Assembly (NCBI GenBank): GCA_045540295.1
Contig: JAZQGY010000029.1
Coordinates: 122,290 to 186,289, forward strand
Direction: 5' to 3'
Source: SIG452 sp045540295
GTDB taxonomy: Bacteria; Bacillota; Clostridia; UMGS1840
DNA length: 64,000 nt
The position numbers and the translations under genes were made by a program. The stretch's first letter is position 1; each line of letters begins with the position of its first letter. Under the pieces are notes generated by a model. The model was not told where the DNA came from. It ran no database searches and was given only the letters and a program-made list of their open reading frames with translations. Shown here in pieces: positions 33,473 through 42,940 of the stretch.

Positions 33473-36274
33473 ATGATTTTGAATAACGGATTCAAAAAAA
33501 CATTAATTTGGCTTACCATTGGCATTAGTGTTGTGGCGTTTGGCATCCTCTTGGTTGCCGGCTACCATTTCTATATGGAATATCTTCAGATTCAGGAAGT
33601 CGGAAGCAATTTTGTTTCTGTGTTTTCAAAAAATGCGATTGTGCATCAACTGATTCAGCTGGTCAGCTTTTTCATTGTGTTTCTGGCAATTTTCTTTAGC
33701 TTGTTGCGTGTTCGCAAGACGATGTTGTCGGTGGATGAATCTTTTCAGTTTTTAAAACCTATGTTTCCGATTTGGATTTTATCTTTTACTTTAGCGGTTT
33801 TTGCCGGTAATTTTATCAAAGATGCTGTAGGTTCCAAATTTTTGATGATGATGAATACCACAGAGTGGGGACTTACGGATCCTATTTTCGGACAGGATGT
33901 TTCCTATTACGTATTTATCAGACCGTTTGTAATGACTTTGTTTGACAGTGCTATGGGCATTGCTATATTCGTTTCCATTCTGGTTTCTGTTTTATATATT
34001 TTATTGTACGGTCGCCTTGGTGTTACGAATTTGAAAGAGTTTGTTCACAACAAAAAGATTATTACTCATATTGTTTTTCAATTATTGATTATTGTACTGA
34101 TTCATCTTGGTTCTTATAAATTTAAAGCAGAAGATATGCTGTTTTCAGAATTTGCGGAACTTTCCGGTGCAGGATTTACCGATATTCATATTTGGTTAAA
34201 GTATTATAAAATTTTGCCATATGTTGGTGTGGTTGTTATTATCGGTGTGCTTCTCTTCTTACACAAAGCGAAGTTTAAATATGCCATTTTCACAGCACTG
34301 ATTATTCCTGTTGTGCTGATTGGATTTACTGCAAGTGCATTGATTACTCAATATTTTCATGTAAATCCCGCAGAAGTTCAGATGGAGGCCCCTTACATCG
34401 GGTATCATATAGAAGCAACCCGAATGGCGTATGGTATTCACGATATGGAAGAGCAGGAGTTTGCGGTGAATAATGAGTGGAGCTATGACGATGTTGTTGA
34501 CAATCAGGCTGCAATCGATCAAATCAGCTTGCTGGATTTGAAAGCTACACACACTATTCTCGGACAACTTCAGGGAATCCGTGACTTTTATGAGTTTATT
34601 GATATTGATACCGTCAATTATGAAATTAATGGAACCAAAGAGGCTTTTATGGTTTCTCCTCGTGAACTCAGAAAGCTGGAAGAATCTCCAACCTCCCAAA
34701 GCTACAGTAACGATAAAATGAGATTTACCCATGGCTATGGAATGGTGATGCTTCCCGCTGATTCCGTAACTGCAGACGGACACCCGACGCTTTATGTGAA
34801 AAACAGTCCCATTGTGTCATCGGTTTCGGAATTACAGGTAACAGAGCCCCGCATTTATTACGGCGAATATGATGATGATTATTCCATTGTGAATACTCAT
34901 GTAAAAGAATTTGATTATCTTTCCAACGGTCTGGCTGTGGAGAATGCATATCATGGCAAATCAGGCATACCGTTAAATGGTCTGAACCGATTGTTACTGT
35001 CGATTTGCTACGGAGATTATCAGTTGCTCACTTCTAATTTTATCACTGCAGACAGTAAACTGCTGATGAATACCAATGTTTTGGACCGTGTTAAAATTGC
35101 TGCACCATTTTTGACATTTGATGAAGATCCGTATTTACTGGTTGATTCTGAAGGTCGGTTAAAATGGATTGTAGACGCATACACAACAACGAAGCATTTT
35201 CCGTACGCTATGAAGTACGAAGATGATTTTAATTATATCCGAAATTCTGCAAAGGCTGTTGTAGATGCGTATGACGGTACGGTTGAGATTTATATTACTG
35301 ATCCAACAGATAAAATTATCAATGTTTATCAAAAGATTTATCCGGAAGTATTTATGACGAAAGAGTTCCCCGCAAGTTTAAAGCAGAGCCTCAGATATCC
35401 GGAAACATATTTCAATATCCAAACAGAAGTATTAAAACGGTATCACATCAAAGATGCTGCCACCTTCTATAATCGTTCGGACGATTGGGAAATTGCAAAA
35501 GAGATTTTTTCAGAGACTTCTTCCTGGACAGATAGCATTTCGGAAGATCAAGCGAAGGTTCAGATGAAGCCGTCCTACCAAATGCTGACAAGAGACGGAG
35601 AACAAGAGCTAACGTTGATGATTCCTTTCACGGAAAAAGGCAAGGACAGTATGGTAGCGTGGTTTATGGCAGGTTCTGACGGTGATTGCTACGGAACATT
35701 ATCCTTGGTACAGTTTCCGCAAGATGCAACTGTATACGGACCTTTGCAAATTGAAAAACGAATTAATTCCGATCCGGAAATTGCTCAGATTATGTCTGCT
35801 TGGGGGTCCGGTGAATCCACGATTATTCGCGGCAATTTAATTACTGTACCCGTTGGCGATTCCATTTTGTATGTGGAGCCGATTTATGTAACTGCAGGGA
35901 AAAATACTTTCCCGGAACTAAAAATGGTGGTTGCTGCGTATGACAGCAAAATTACCATTCGACCAACCTTACAACAGGCTGTAGAGGCGTTGTTTATTCC
36001 AACTGAGATTGAAGAGCCGCTTGTTGAACAACCCGTCGTTCCTCCTGAAATTGTTCCTGAAGATCCATTGTTGCCGGAGGATATCGGCGGTACTGATCTG
36101 CAAAGGATTACAGAGGCTTTTAATCGTGTGCAGATTGCATCTCAAAGCGGCAATTGGGAAGAATTCGGAAAGGCAATGGCAGAGTTGAAATCCATCATAG
36201 ATGAACTAAACGGTTTACCGGTTGATATGGATGGCACAAGCAATTCCGATCATTCGGAAACAATTGTACCTTAA
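33473..36274 (+). CDS. UPF0182-family membrane protein
   Basis: The 933-residue protein has about seven hydrophobic helices in the first 290 residues (for example LIWLTIGISVVAFGILLVAG), followed by a large extracytoplasmic region typical of UPF0182 proteins (YYGEYDDDYSIVNTHVKEFD; EFPASLKQSLRYP). A Pro/Glu-rich linker (about 845-870) and a short helical C-terminal segment end it. The family is widespread in Actinobacteria and Firmicutes and has no established function. The start is uncertain: ATG 33473 is only 3 nt from AGGAG, and TTG 33479 has better spacing. A plausible operon member after ftsY. Confidence 0.88.
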   Translation: MILNNGFKKTLIWLTIGISVVAFGILLVAGYHFYMEYLQIQEVGSNFVSVFSKNAIVHQLIQLVSFFIVFLAIFFSLLRVRKTMLSVDESFQFLKPMFPIWILSFTLAVFAGNFIKDAVGSKFLMMMNTTEWGLTDPIFGQDVSYYVFIRPFVMTLFDSAMGIAIFVSILVSVLYILLYGRLGVTNLKEFVHNKKIITHIVFQLLIIVLIHLGSYKFKAEDMLFSEFAELSGAGFTDIHIWLKYYKILPYVGVVVIIGVLLFLHKAKFKYAIFTALIIPVVLIGFTASALITQYFHVNPAEVQMEAPYIGYHIEATRMAYGIHDMEEQEFAVNNEWSYDDVVDNQAAIDQISLLDLKATHTILGQLQGIRDFYEFIDIDTVNYEINGTKEAFMVSPRELRKLEESPTSQSYSNDKMRFTHGYGMVMLPADSVTADGHPTLYVKNSPIVSSVSELQVTEPRIYYGEYDDDYSIVNTHVKEFDYLSNGLAVENAYHGKSGIPLNGLNRLLLSICYGDYQLLTSNFITADSKLLMNTNVLDRVKIAAPFLTFDEDPYLLVDSEGRLKWIVDAYTTTKHFPYAMKYEDDFNYIRNSAKAVVDAYDGTVEIYITDPTDKIINVYQKIYPEVFMTKEFPASLKQSLRYPETYFNIQTEVLKRYHIKDAATFYNRSDDWEIAKEIFSETSSWTDSISEDQAKVQMKPSYQMLTRDGEQELTLMIPFTEKGKDSMVAWFMAGSDGDCYGTLSLVQFPQDATVYGPLQIEKRINSDPEIAQIMSAWGSGESTIIRGNLITVPVGDSILYVEPIYVTAGKNTFPELKMVVAAYDSKITIRPTLQQAVEALFIPTEIEEPLVEQPVVPPEIVPEDPLLPEDIGGTDLQRITEAFNRVQIASQSGNWEEFGKAMAELKSIIDELNGLPVDMDGTSNSDHSETIVP

Positions 36275-36338
36275 TTAAAATTCCTATGTTGTATGCAGTT
36301 ATTTTTAGAGAATAATTGCGAAACGGAGACGAAATCGT

Positions 36339-37133
36339 ATGAGAGAATTAACATCAGATACCGTTGTGGTAAAAATTGGAACCAGTTCCTTAACCTACAG
36401 CAACGGAAAAATGAATTACAGAAGAATCGAAAAACTGGTAATGGTATTGTCAGACCTTCAGAATCAGGGAAAAAAAGTTGTCTTGGTATCTTCGGGTGCA
36501 ATTGGGGTAGGTGTTGCAAAATTAAATCTTCCAAAAAAGCCTACCGAAGTAAAAGAAAAACAAGCAACTGCAGCAGTTGGCCAGTGTCAGTTGATGGCCA
36601 TTTATGATAAATTTTTTGCCCAGTATGGTAAAGATGTGGCTCAGATTCTGATTACCAAATATATCATTGACAATGAACATTCCCGTCACAATGCAGTGAA
36701 TACTTTTTCTGTTTTGCTGGATATGGGAGTGATTCCCATTGTCAATGAAAATGACGTTATTTCTACCGAAGAAATTGAATTTGGTGATAACGATACCTTA
36801 TCTGCTTATGTTGCAAGATTAGTCGGTGCAGATTTACTGATTATTTTAACGGATATTGATGGTTATTATAGTGATAATCCGAAAGAAAATCCGGATGCTA
36901 AGCTGATTTCAGATATCTATGAGATTACCGATGAAATCAAAGCAAAGGCAGGCGGTGCCGGCTCTAAATTAGGCACCGGCGGTATGTATACCAAGATTTT
37001 AGCTGCTGAGATTGCAAAAAAAGATAACATTACCACCGTAATTGCTCAAGGGGATGATCCTGAAATTATTTATCAGATTGTTGATGGAGAATCTGTGGGC
37101 ACGGCATTTCACGGCAGAAAGGAGACCGTGTAG
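36339..37133 (+). CDS. proB: Glutamate 5-kinase, without PUA domain
   Basis: ProB phosphorylates glutamate in the first step of proline synthesis. The 264-residue amino-acid-kinase-fold protein has VVVKIGTSSLT, VLVSSGAIGVG, VPIVNENDVIS and the ATP-site segment GTGGMYTKILAAEIA. It lacks the C-terminal PUA domain of the about 367-residue E. coli enzyme. It is 1 nt from proA, and the two enzymes work in sequence. Confidence 0.97.
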   Translation: MRELTSDTVVVKIGTSSLTYSNGKMNYRRIEKLVMVLSDLQNQGKKVVLVSSGAIGVGVAKLNLPKKPTEVKEKQATAAVGQCQLMAIYDKFFAQYGKDVAQILITKYIIDNEHSRHNAVNTFSVLLDMGVIPIVNENDVISTEEIEFGDNDTLSAYVARLVGADLLIILTDIDGYYSDNPKENPDAKLISDIYEITDEIKAKAGGAGSKLGTGGMYTKILAAEIAKKDNITTVIAQGDDPEIIYQIVDGESVGTAFHGRKETV

Positions 37134-37134
37134 T

Positions 37135-38376
37135 ATGGATTTAAGAGAACAGGCATTATCGGCAAAAGAAGCGAGCTATCAGTTAGCATTAGCAGGCATT
37201 TCCCAAAAAAACGATGCTCTTTTAAAAATTGCGGATTATTTACTGGCTAATACAGATTATATTTTGGCTGAGAATGAAAAAGACATTTCTAACGCAGAAA
37301 TTAACGGGGTTCGTCCCACCATGATTGACCGTCTTCGTTTGACAAAAGAAAGAATTGCTGATATGGCAGAAGGTGTCCGTCAGGTTGCGGCATTAAAGGA
37401 TCCAATCGGAGAAGTTATTAATATGACCGAACGTCCTAACGGTCTTGTAATCGGAAAAAAACGGGTTCCCTTAGGATTGGTCGGTATTATTTATGAAGCT
37501 CGCCCCAATGTGACTGTAGATGCAGTATGTTTAACTTTAAAAACCGGCAATGCAACGCTGCTTCGTGGCGGCAAAGAAGCACTATGCTCTAATTTAGCAT
37601 TGACTAAAGTGATGAAAGAAGCAATCGTTTCTGCAGGACTTCCTGAAAGCACGGTAGAATTACTGTCTGACACCAGTCGTGAGACAGCCAAAGAAATGAT
37701 GAAGCTAAACGGTATTGTGGATGTGCTGATTCCCAGAGGTGGGGCAGGACTGATTAAATCCGTTGTAGAAAATGCAACCATACCCGTAATTGAAACAGGA
37801 ACAGGAAACTGCCACACTTACGTGGACGATTTCGCTGATTTAGATATGGCGCTTTCCATTTTGGTCAACGCAAAAACACAGCGTCCTTCAGTTTGCAACG
37901 CTTGTGAAAGTCTGTTGGTTTCTGAAAAGATTGCTAACGAGTTTTTACCCATGACAAAAAAAGCCTTGGAAGAAAAAGGCGTTGAACTGCGCGGTTGTGA
38001 AAAGACCTTGCAGATTATTTCCGTAAATCCTGCAAGCGAGGAAGATTTTTATACGGAGTATAACGATTTGATTTTATCTGTGAAAATTGTTTCCGGAATT
38101 GATGAAGCAATTTCTCACATCAATACACACAATACCAAGCACTCTGAATGTATTGTAACAAATAGCTACGAAAATTCTCAGAAATTTTTAAAATCTGTGG
38201 ATGCGGCAGCAGTCTATGTGAACGCTTCCACACGATTTACCGACGGATTTGAGTTTGGCTACGGTGCCGAAATCGGTATTTCCACTCAAAAGCTTCATGC
38301 AAGAGGCCCGATGGGATTGGAAGCTTTAACCACAGTGAAATATATTATTTACGGCAACGGTCAGATTCGTGGGTAA
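37135..38376 (+). CDS. proA: Gamma-glutamyl phosphate reductase
   Basis: ProA reduces gamma-glutamyl phosphate to the semialdehyde with NADPH. The 413-residue aldehyde-dehydrogenase-fold enzyme has GIIYEARPNVTVDA, LRGGKEA, ETGTGNCHTYVD and the catalytic cysteine in RPSVCNACESLL. ATG 37135 is chosen (AAAGGAGA 9 nt upstream, within the end of proB); an open frame extends upstream into proB but has no support. Confidence 0.97.
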   Translation: MDLREQALSAKEASYQLALAGISQKNDALLKIADYLLANTDYILAENEKDISNAEINGVRPTMIDRLRLTKERIADMAEGVRQVAALKDPIGEVINMTERPNGLVIGKKRVPLGLVGIIYEARPNVTVDAVCLTLKTGNATLLRGGKEALCSNLALTKVMKEAIVSAGLPESTVELLSDTSRETAKEMMKLNGIVDVLIPRGGAGLIKSVVENATIPVIETGTGNCHTYVDDFADLDMALSILVNAKTQRPSVCNACESLLVSEKIANEFLPMTKKALEEKGVELRGCEKTLQIISVNPASEEDFYTEYNDLILSVKIVSGIDEAISHINTHNTKHSECIVTNSYENSQKFLKSVDAAAVYVNASTRFTDGFEFGYGAEIGISTQKLHARGPMGLEALTTVKYIIYGNGQIRG

Positions 38377-38408
38377 GTACAAAGAAAAGTTTGAAAGGAG
38401 GAATCCTG

Positions 38409-39680
38409 ATGTTTGTTGATATGGCGCGAATTTTCATTAAGGCGGGAAATGGCGGAAACGGTGCAGTTGCATTTCATCGGGAAAAATATGTGGCATCCGG
38501 CGGACCCGACGGAGGAGACGGCGGAAAAGGCGGCGATATTATTTTCGTGGCTGACCGTAATTTATCAACCTTAATGGATTTTCGTTACAAAAGAAAATAT
38601 GTTGCGGAGCACGGTGGAAACGGTGCAGGCGGTAATTGTACCGGGAAGGACGGTGCTGATTTAATCATCAAGGTTCCTGTTGGCACTGCAATTAAAGACA
38701 GTGATTTAGGTGTCTACTTGGCGGATTTATCCGAAGACGGTAAACAAGTGGTTGTTGCCAAGGGCGGAAAGGGCGGCTTTGGAAACGCCAGATTCGCCAC
38801 ACCAAAACGTCAGGCTCCCCGTTTTGCCAAGCCCGGCAGAAAAGGGGAAGAACTGAACGTAGAACTGGAATTAAAAATGTTAGCTGATGTTGGACTTTTA
38901 GGGTTCCCGAATGTTGGAAAATCTACTCTGCTTTCCATGGTAAGTTCCTGTAAACCAAAAATTGCAAATTATCATTTTACCACTTTAATTCCTAATTTAG
39001 GCGTGGTAGACTTCGGTGAAGGAGAAAGCTTTGTAATGGCAGACATCCCCGGAATTATCGAGGGAGCAAGCGAAGGAGTTGGATTAGGCCATGCATTTTT
39101 ACGGCATACCGAGCGAACCAGACTGCTTCTGCATGTGATTGATGTTTCCGGTTTTGAAGGCAGAGATCCTGTGGAGGATTTTCACACGATTAATGAAGAA
39201 TTAAAGCAGTATTCCAAACGTCTTTGCCAAAAAGAACAGATTGTTGTGGGAAATAAAATTGATTTGGTATATGATAAAGCGACATTAGATGAATTTCGGT
39301 CAAAAATGGAATCGGAGGGATACAAAGTATTCTTTATTTCCGGAGCTACCCGGGAGGGCGTAGATGAATTAATGGCATATACCAGAGAAAGACTGTCCCA
39401 GATTCCGCCGGAAGAAACGGTTGAAGTGGTAGACAGAGAGCTTCTGGTTAGAGAGTCCCAAGAACCCTTCACCATTATCCGAGAAAATGACGTATTTATT
39501 TTAGAAGGGGATTTGCCTGAAAAATTAATCAATTCCACGAATTTTACCGATTACGAATCTTTGCAATATCTGCAGCGGGCATTAATTAAGTCGGGCATTA
39601 TTGCTGCCTTGAAAGAAAAAGGTGCAAAAGAGGGCGACACGATTATCATTGATGATGCACAGTTTGATTTTGTGGAATAA
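38409..39680 (+). CDS. obgE: Obg-family GTPase
   Basis: ObgE/CgtA is an essential GTPase tied to 50S ribosome assembly, stress and, in Bacillus, sporulation. The 423-residue protein has the glycine-rich Obg fold (AGNGGNGAVAFHREKYVASG), a G domain (GFPNVGKSTLL, DIPGIIEGASEGVGLGHAFL, NKIDL) and the C-terminal OCT domain (about 345-423). ATG 38409 follows AAAGGAGGA with 7-nt spacing; an earlier in-frame start at 38391 precedes this RBS. Confidence 0.97.
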   Translation: MFVDMARIFIKAGNGGNGAVAFHREKYVASGGPDGGDGGKGGDIIFVADRNLSTLMDFRYKRKYVAEHGGNGAGGNCTGKDGADLIIKVPVGTAIKDSDLGVYLADLSEDGKQVVVAKGGKGGFGNARFATPKRQAPRFAKPGRKGEELNVELELKMLADVGLLGFPNVGKSTLLSMVSSCKPKIANYHFTTLIPNLGVVDFGEGESFVMADIPGIIEGASEGVGLGHAFLRHTERTRLLLHVIDVSGFEGRDPVEDFHTINEELKQYSKRLCQKEQIVVGNKIDLVYDKATLDEFRSKMESEGYKVFFISGATREGVDELMAYTRERLSQIPPEETVEVVDRELLVRESQEPFTIIRENDVFILEGDLPEKLINSTNFTDYESLQYLQRALIKSGIIAALKEKGAKEGDTIIIDDAQFDFVE

Positions 39681-39715
39681 GGTTCGATAATTCTCTCAAA
39701 ATCTTATGAAAGATA

Positions 39716-39744
39716 TTGACATTATTCGAGAAATATTGTAAAAT
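39716..39744 (+). promoter_or_regulatory. guaB promoter
   Basis: TTGACA (39716-39721), 17 bp, TAAAAT (39739-39744). Confidence 0.75.
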
Positions 39745-39793
39745 AGATACAATAATCATTTTGAATCCAATAAGAAAAAGAAGGAGAAAAAAA

Positions 39794-41299
39794 GTGGCTT
39801 ATTTTTTTGAAAATGAATCTCATACTTTCAGTGAATATCTGCTGGTTCCGGGGTATTCTTCCTGCGAATGTATTCCGGATAAGGTTAGTTTAAAAACACC
39901 TTTAGTAAGATATAAAAAAGGGCAGGAAGAATGTCCGATTAGTTTAAATATCCCTATGGTTTCTGCAATTATGCAGTCTGTTTCCGGTGAAAAGCTGGCT
40001 GTTGCCTTAGCAATGGAAGGCGGCGTTTCCTTTATTTACGGTTCTCAGACCATTGAAGAGGAAGCTGATATGGTTCGTCGTGTTAAAGCACATAAAGCCG
40101 GTTTTGTATACAGCGATTCTAATATCAAGCCTGACCAGACCTTAGCAGATATTTTAGAACTTTTAGAAAAAACAGGTCACTCCACTGTGGCTGTTACTGA
40201 TGACGGCAAGCCCAACGGCAAACTCTTAGGTGTAATCACCTCCAGAGACTACCGTGTTTCCAGACTTTCTTTGGATGTAAAAGTTTCTGAACTGATGACA
40301 CCGCTGGAAAAATTGATTACCGGTAATGCAAGAACCACCTTAAAAGAAGCAAATGACATTATCTGGGATCACAAATTAAATTCTCTTCCCATTGTGGATG
40401 ATAACGGCAATTTGATGTATTTTGTATTCCGTAAGGACTATTCCTCTCATAAGGAAAATCCGCTGGAATTATTAGACTCCGATAAACGCTATATTGTCGG
40501 CGCTGGAATTAATACCCGTGACTACGAAGAAAGAATTCCTGCATTGGTAGAAGCCGGTGCAGATGTATTATGTATCGATTCATCTGAAGGTTACACCGAA
40601 TGGCAGAAGAGAACATTGGAATTTGCAAGAGCAAAATACGGTAACAAAATTAAAATTGGTGCCGGCAATGTTGTGGATGCAGAAGGTTTCCGTTTCTTAG
40701 CAGAAGCAGGTGCAGACTTCATCAAAGTGGGCATCGGCGGCGGTTCTATCTGTATTACTCGTGAAACGAAAGGGATTGGACGAGGACAGGCTACCAGCGT
40801 AATCGACGTTGCAAAAGCAAGAGACGAATATTTTAAAGAAACCGGTATTTATGTACCTATCTGCTCTGATGGCGGTATCGTACATGACTACCATATCACT
40901 TTAGCATTAGCTATGGGGTCTGACTTTGTAATGTTGGGCAGATACTTCTCCCGTTTTGATGAAAGTCCTACCCAAAAAGTAAACATCAACGGTAACTATT
41001 TTAAAGAATATTGGGGCGAAGGTTCTAACCGTGCAAGAAACTGGCAAAGATATGACAGTGGGGGACAGGCGAAGCTTTCTTTTGAAGAAGGCGTGGACTC
41101 CTATGTTCCTTATGCAGGTTCCTTGCATGATAACGTTAGCGTTACTTTAAAGAAGGTGAAATCCACCATGTGTAACTGCGGTGCGTTAACGATTGATGAA
41201 CTGCAAGAAAAAGCAAAACTGACACGTGTTTCTTCCACCAGTATTGTGGAAGGCGGCGCTCACGATGTTATCTTAAAAGACAAAGCAATCGGTAAATAG
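39794..41299 (+). CDS. guaB: IMP dehydrogenase
   Basis: GuaB oxidises IMP to XMP, the first committed step to GMP. The 501-residue protein has the TIM barrel, with a CBS pair inserted at about 95-215, and catalytic loop GIGGGSICITRETKGIGRG with the nucleophilic cysteine. That loop and the length resemble the variant known from protozoa such as Tritrichomonas more than the usual bacterial GPGSICTTR form. The GTG start at 39794 has AAGGAG 7 nt upstream. The IMP/monovalent cation flap region (NWQRYDSGGQ, EEGVDSYVPYAG) is present. Confidence 0.95.
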   Translation: MAYFFENESHTFSEYLLVPGYSSCECIPDKVSLKTPLVRYKKGQEECPISLNIPMVSAIMQSVSGEKLAVALAMEGGVSFIYGSQTIEEEADMVRRVKAHKAGFVYSDSNIKPDQTLADILELLEKTGHSTVAVTDDGKPNGKLLGVITSRDYRVSRLSLDVKVSELMTPLEKLITGNARTTLKEANDIIWDHKLNSLPIVDDNGNLMYFVFRKDYSSHKENPLELLDSDKRYIVGAGINTRDYEERIPALVEAGADVLCIDSSEGYTEWQKRTLEFARAKYGNKIKIGAGNVVDAEGFRFLAEAGADFIKVGIGGGSICITRETKGIGRGQATSVIDVAKARDEYFKETGIYVPICSDGGIVHDYHITLALAMGSDFVMLGRYFSRFDESPTQKVNINGNYFKEYWGEGSNRARNWQRYDSGGQAKLSFEEGVDSYVPYAGSLHDNVSVTLKKVKSTMCNCGALTIDELQEKAKLTRVSSTSIVEGGAHDVILKDKAIGK

Positions 41300-41361
41300 T
41301 TGGTGAAACTTGTCTAATTTTACTAAAATTTATATTTGCATAAAAAAATGATAAAAAAAGC

Positions 41362-41390
41362 TTGATATTTTTTTGTCAATGTAGTATAAT
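41362..41390 (+). promoter_or_regulatory. gap promoter
   Basis: TTGATA (41362-41367), 17 bp, TATAAT (41385-41390). It gives a leader of about 116 nt. Confidence 0.75.
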
Positions 41391-41484
41391 GTATAAGGTT
41401 TGCAAAGAAGGAAATTTTTTCCTGATAAACTTTCGTTAAAAAAATTTTATATATGGCAGAATTGCCAAGTACGTAAGAAAGGAA

Positions 41485-41502
41485 TGTGCCAAATTCGGCA
41501 CA
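41485..41502 (+). promoter_or_regulatory. Hairpin between SD-like sequence and gap start
   Basis: TGTGCC/GGCACA with loop AAATTC lies between AAAGGA (41478-41483) and ATG 41513. Folding would shorten the SD-to-start distance from 29 to roughly 12 nt. The only alternative SD is a weak AGG at 41502-41504. Confidence 0.55.
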
Positions 41503-41512
41503 GGTATTCATC

Positions 41513-42523
41513 ATGAAAGCAAGAGTTGGTATTAACGGTTTCGGTAGAATCGGTAGACTGGTATTCAGAGCTGCAATGGAAAACGGTAAAGTTGACGTTG
41601 TTGCAATCAATGACCCCTTCATTGATTTAGAATACATGGTATACATGCTCAGATATGATTCCATCCATGGCCAGTTCAAAGGCGACATCGAAATCAAAGG
41701 CGACAAATTAGTTGTAAACGGCAAAGAAATCGACGTTTACGCTTCTATGAATCCCGAAGAAATTCCGTGGGGTGCTTCCAAAGTAGACTTCGTTGCAGAA
41801 GCTACCGGCGTATTCACCACTTTAGACAAAGCAGAAGCTCACATCAAAGCCGGTGCTAAAAAGGTTGTTATCACTGCTCCTTCCAAAGATGCTCCTATGT
41901 TTGTAATGGGCGTTAACAACACTTCTTACGACAGCTCTATGAAAATCATTTCTAACGCTTCCTGCACCACTAACTGTTTAGCTCCTTTAGCTAAAGTTAT
42001 CAACGACAAATTCGGTCTGGTTGAAGGTTTAATGACTACCGTTCATTCTACCACCGCTACTCAGAAAACCGTTGACGGTCCTTCTAAGAAAGACTGGAGA
42101 GGCGGTAGAGCAGCTGCAGGTAACATCATTCCTTCTTCTACCGGTGCTGCTAAAGCTGTAGGTAAAGTTATTCCCGAATTAAACGGCAAATTAACCGGTA
42201 TGGCTTTCCGTGTACCCACTTTAGACGTATCTGTTGTTGACTTAACCTGTACTTTGGCTAAACCCGCAACCTACGATGAAATCGTAGCTGCTGTAAAAGA
42301 AGCTGCAGATGGCGAAATGAAAGGTATCTTAGGTTATACTGATGAAGCAGTTGTTTCTTCCGATATGATCCACGATTCCAGAACCTCTATCTTCGATATC
42401 GATGCAGGTATTGCTTTAAACGATAAATTCGTGAAATTAGTATCCTGGTATGATAACGAATGGGGTTATTCCAACAAAGTTGTTGACCTGATTGCTTATG
42501 CATACGGTGTAGACAACAAATAA
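41513..42523 (+). CDS. gap: Glyceraldehyde-3-phosphate dehydrogenase
   Basis: GAPDH converts glyceraldehyde 3-phosphate to 1,3-bisphosphoglycerate with NAD. The 336-residue enzyme has GINGFGRIGRLVFRA, catalytic SNASCTTNCLAPLAKV, the conserved HSTTATQKTVDGPSKKDWRG and WYDNEWGYSNKVVDL. Its codon bias is like that of ppdK, pointing to high expression. The upstream GTG at 41486 lies in a hairpin and is rejected as start. It stands alone, without pgk or tpiA beside it. Confidence 0.98.
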   Translation: MKARVGINGFGRIGRLVFRAAMENGKVDVVAINDPFIDLEYMVYMLRYDSIHGQFKGDIEIKGDKLVVNGKEIDVYASMNPEEIPWGASKVDFVAEATGVFTTLDKAEAHIKAGAKKVVITAPSKDAPMFVMGVNNTSYDSSMKIISNASCTTNCLAPLAKVINDKFGLVEGLMTTVHSTTATQKTVDGPSKKDWRGGRAAAGNIIPSSTGAAKAVGKVIPELNGKLTGMAFRVPTLDVSVVDLTCTLAKPATYDEIVAAVKEAADGEMKGILGYTDEAVVSSDMIHDSRTSIFDIDAGIALNDKFVKLVSWYDNEWGYSNKVVDLIAYAYGVDNK

Positions 42524-42537
42524 TTAAAACATTTGTT

Positions 42538-42573
42538 AAAAAAGGTGTTTCCAAAATGGGAAACACCTTTTTT
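42538..42573. terminator. Terminator after gap
   Basis: A 15-bp stem (A6-GGTGTTTCC with GGAAACACC-T6) around a 6-nt loop. Confidence 0.93.
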
Positions 42574-42589
42574 ATTTTTCAAAAGATAC

Positions 42590-42618
42590 TTGTCAAATTG
42601 CTCATCCTATGGTATAAT
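42590..42618 (+). promoter_or_regulatory. Promoter before the BIG2 and EamA genes
   Basis: TTGTCA (42590-42595), 17 bp, TATAAT (42613-42618). Confidence 0.7.
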
Positions 42619-42689
42619 TAAAAAAGGTTGTTCATTTATAACATCATAAAGATTGAAATTCGATTCCGTTGCCAAGGGGATTTTGCCGA

Positions 42690-42926
42690 ATGATTGATGA
42701 TTTTGATGCAACACCGGAGAATTCCTTTTTGTTGCAGATAGGGGAACAGCATACTCCGGTTCGTGATACAGCTTTACAGTACATACAGTGCTATAGTACA
42801 GATGAAACAGTAGTGACTGTTGACGACAACGGCGAAGTATCTGCAGTCGGAACCGGCACAGCTCACATTGTGTTCGAGCTGGAAAGCGATGGCCAGGTTC
42901 AGTTGTATCAGTATCATGTGGAGTAA
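42690..42926 (+). CDS. Stand-alone BIG2 (bacterial Ig-like) domain protein
   Basis: The 78-residue protein is almost entirely one BIG2-like fold: YIQCYSTDETVVTVDDNGEV, then SAVGTGTAHIVFE. BIG2 domains normally occur as repeats in exported surface proteins, but no signal peptide or anchor is visible here. ATG 42690 is preferred (AAGGGGA 9 nt upstream) over 42669. It has its own promoter and ends 14 nt before the EamA transporter gene. Function unknown; it could be a remnant of a larger surface protein. Confidence 0.75.
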   Translation: MIDDFDATPENSFLLQIGEQHTPVRDTALQYIQCYSTDETVVTVDDNGEVSAVGTGTAHIVFELESDGQVQLYQYHVE

Positions 42927-42940
42927 TTTTAAATTGAAAA

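Noticed and set aside
34259..34783. 174-residue open frame on minus inside the UPF0182 gene
   Set aside because: It is antisense to a well-supported coding gene, lacks RBS and domain features, and its composition mirrors the opposite strand.
41362..41379. TTGATATTTTTTTGTCAA over the gap -35 as a Rex site
   Set aside because: It is a dyad of the right length but has four mismatches to the consensus, too weak to call.
41486..41512. GTG start for gap adding nine residues
   Set aside because: It lies within a hairpin 2 nt from the SD, and the GAPDH family begins at KARVGINGFGRIGR.
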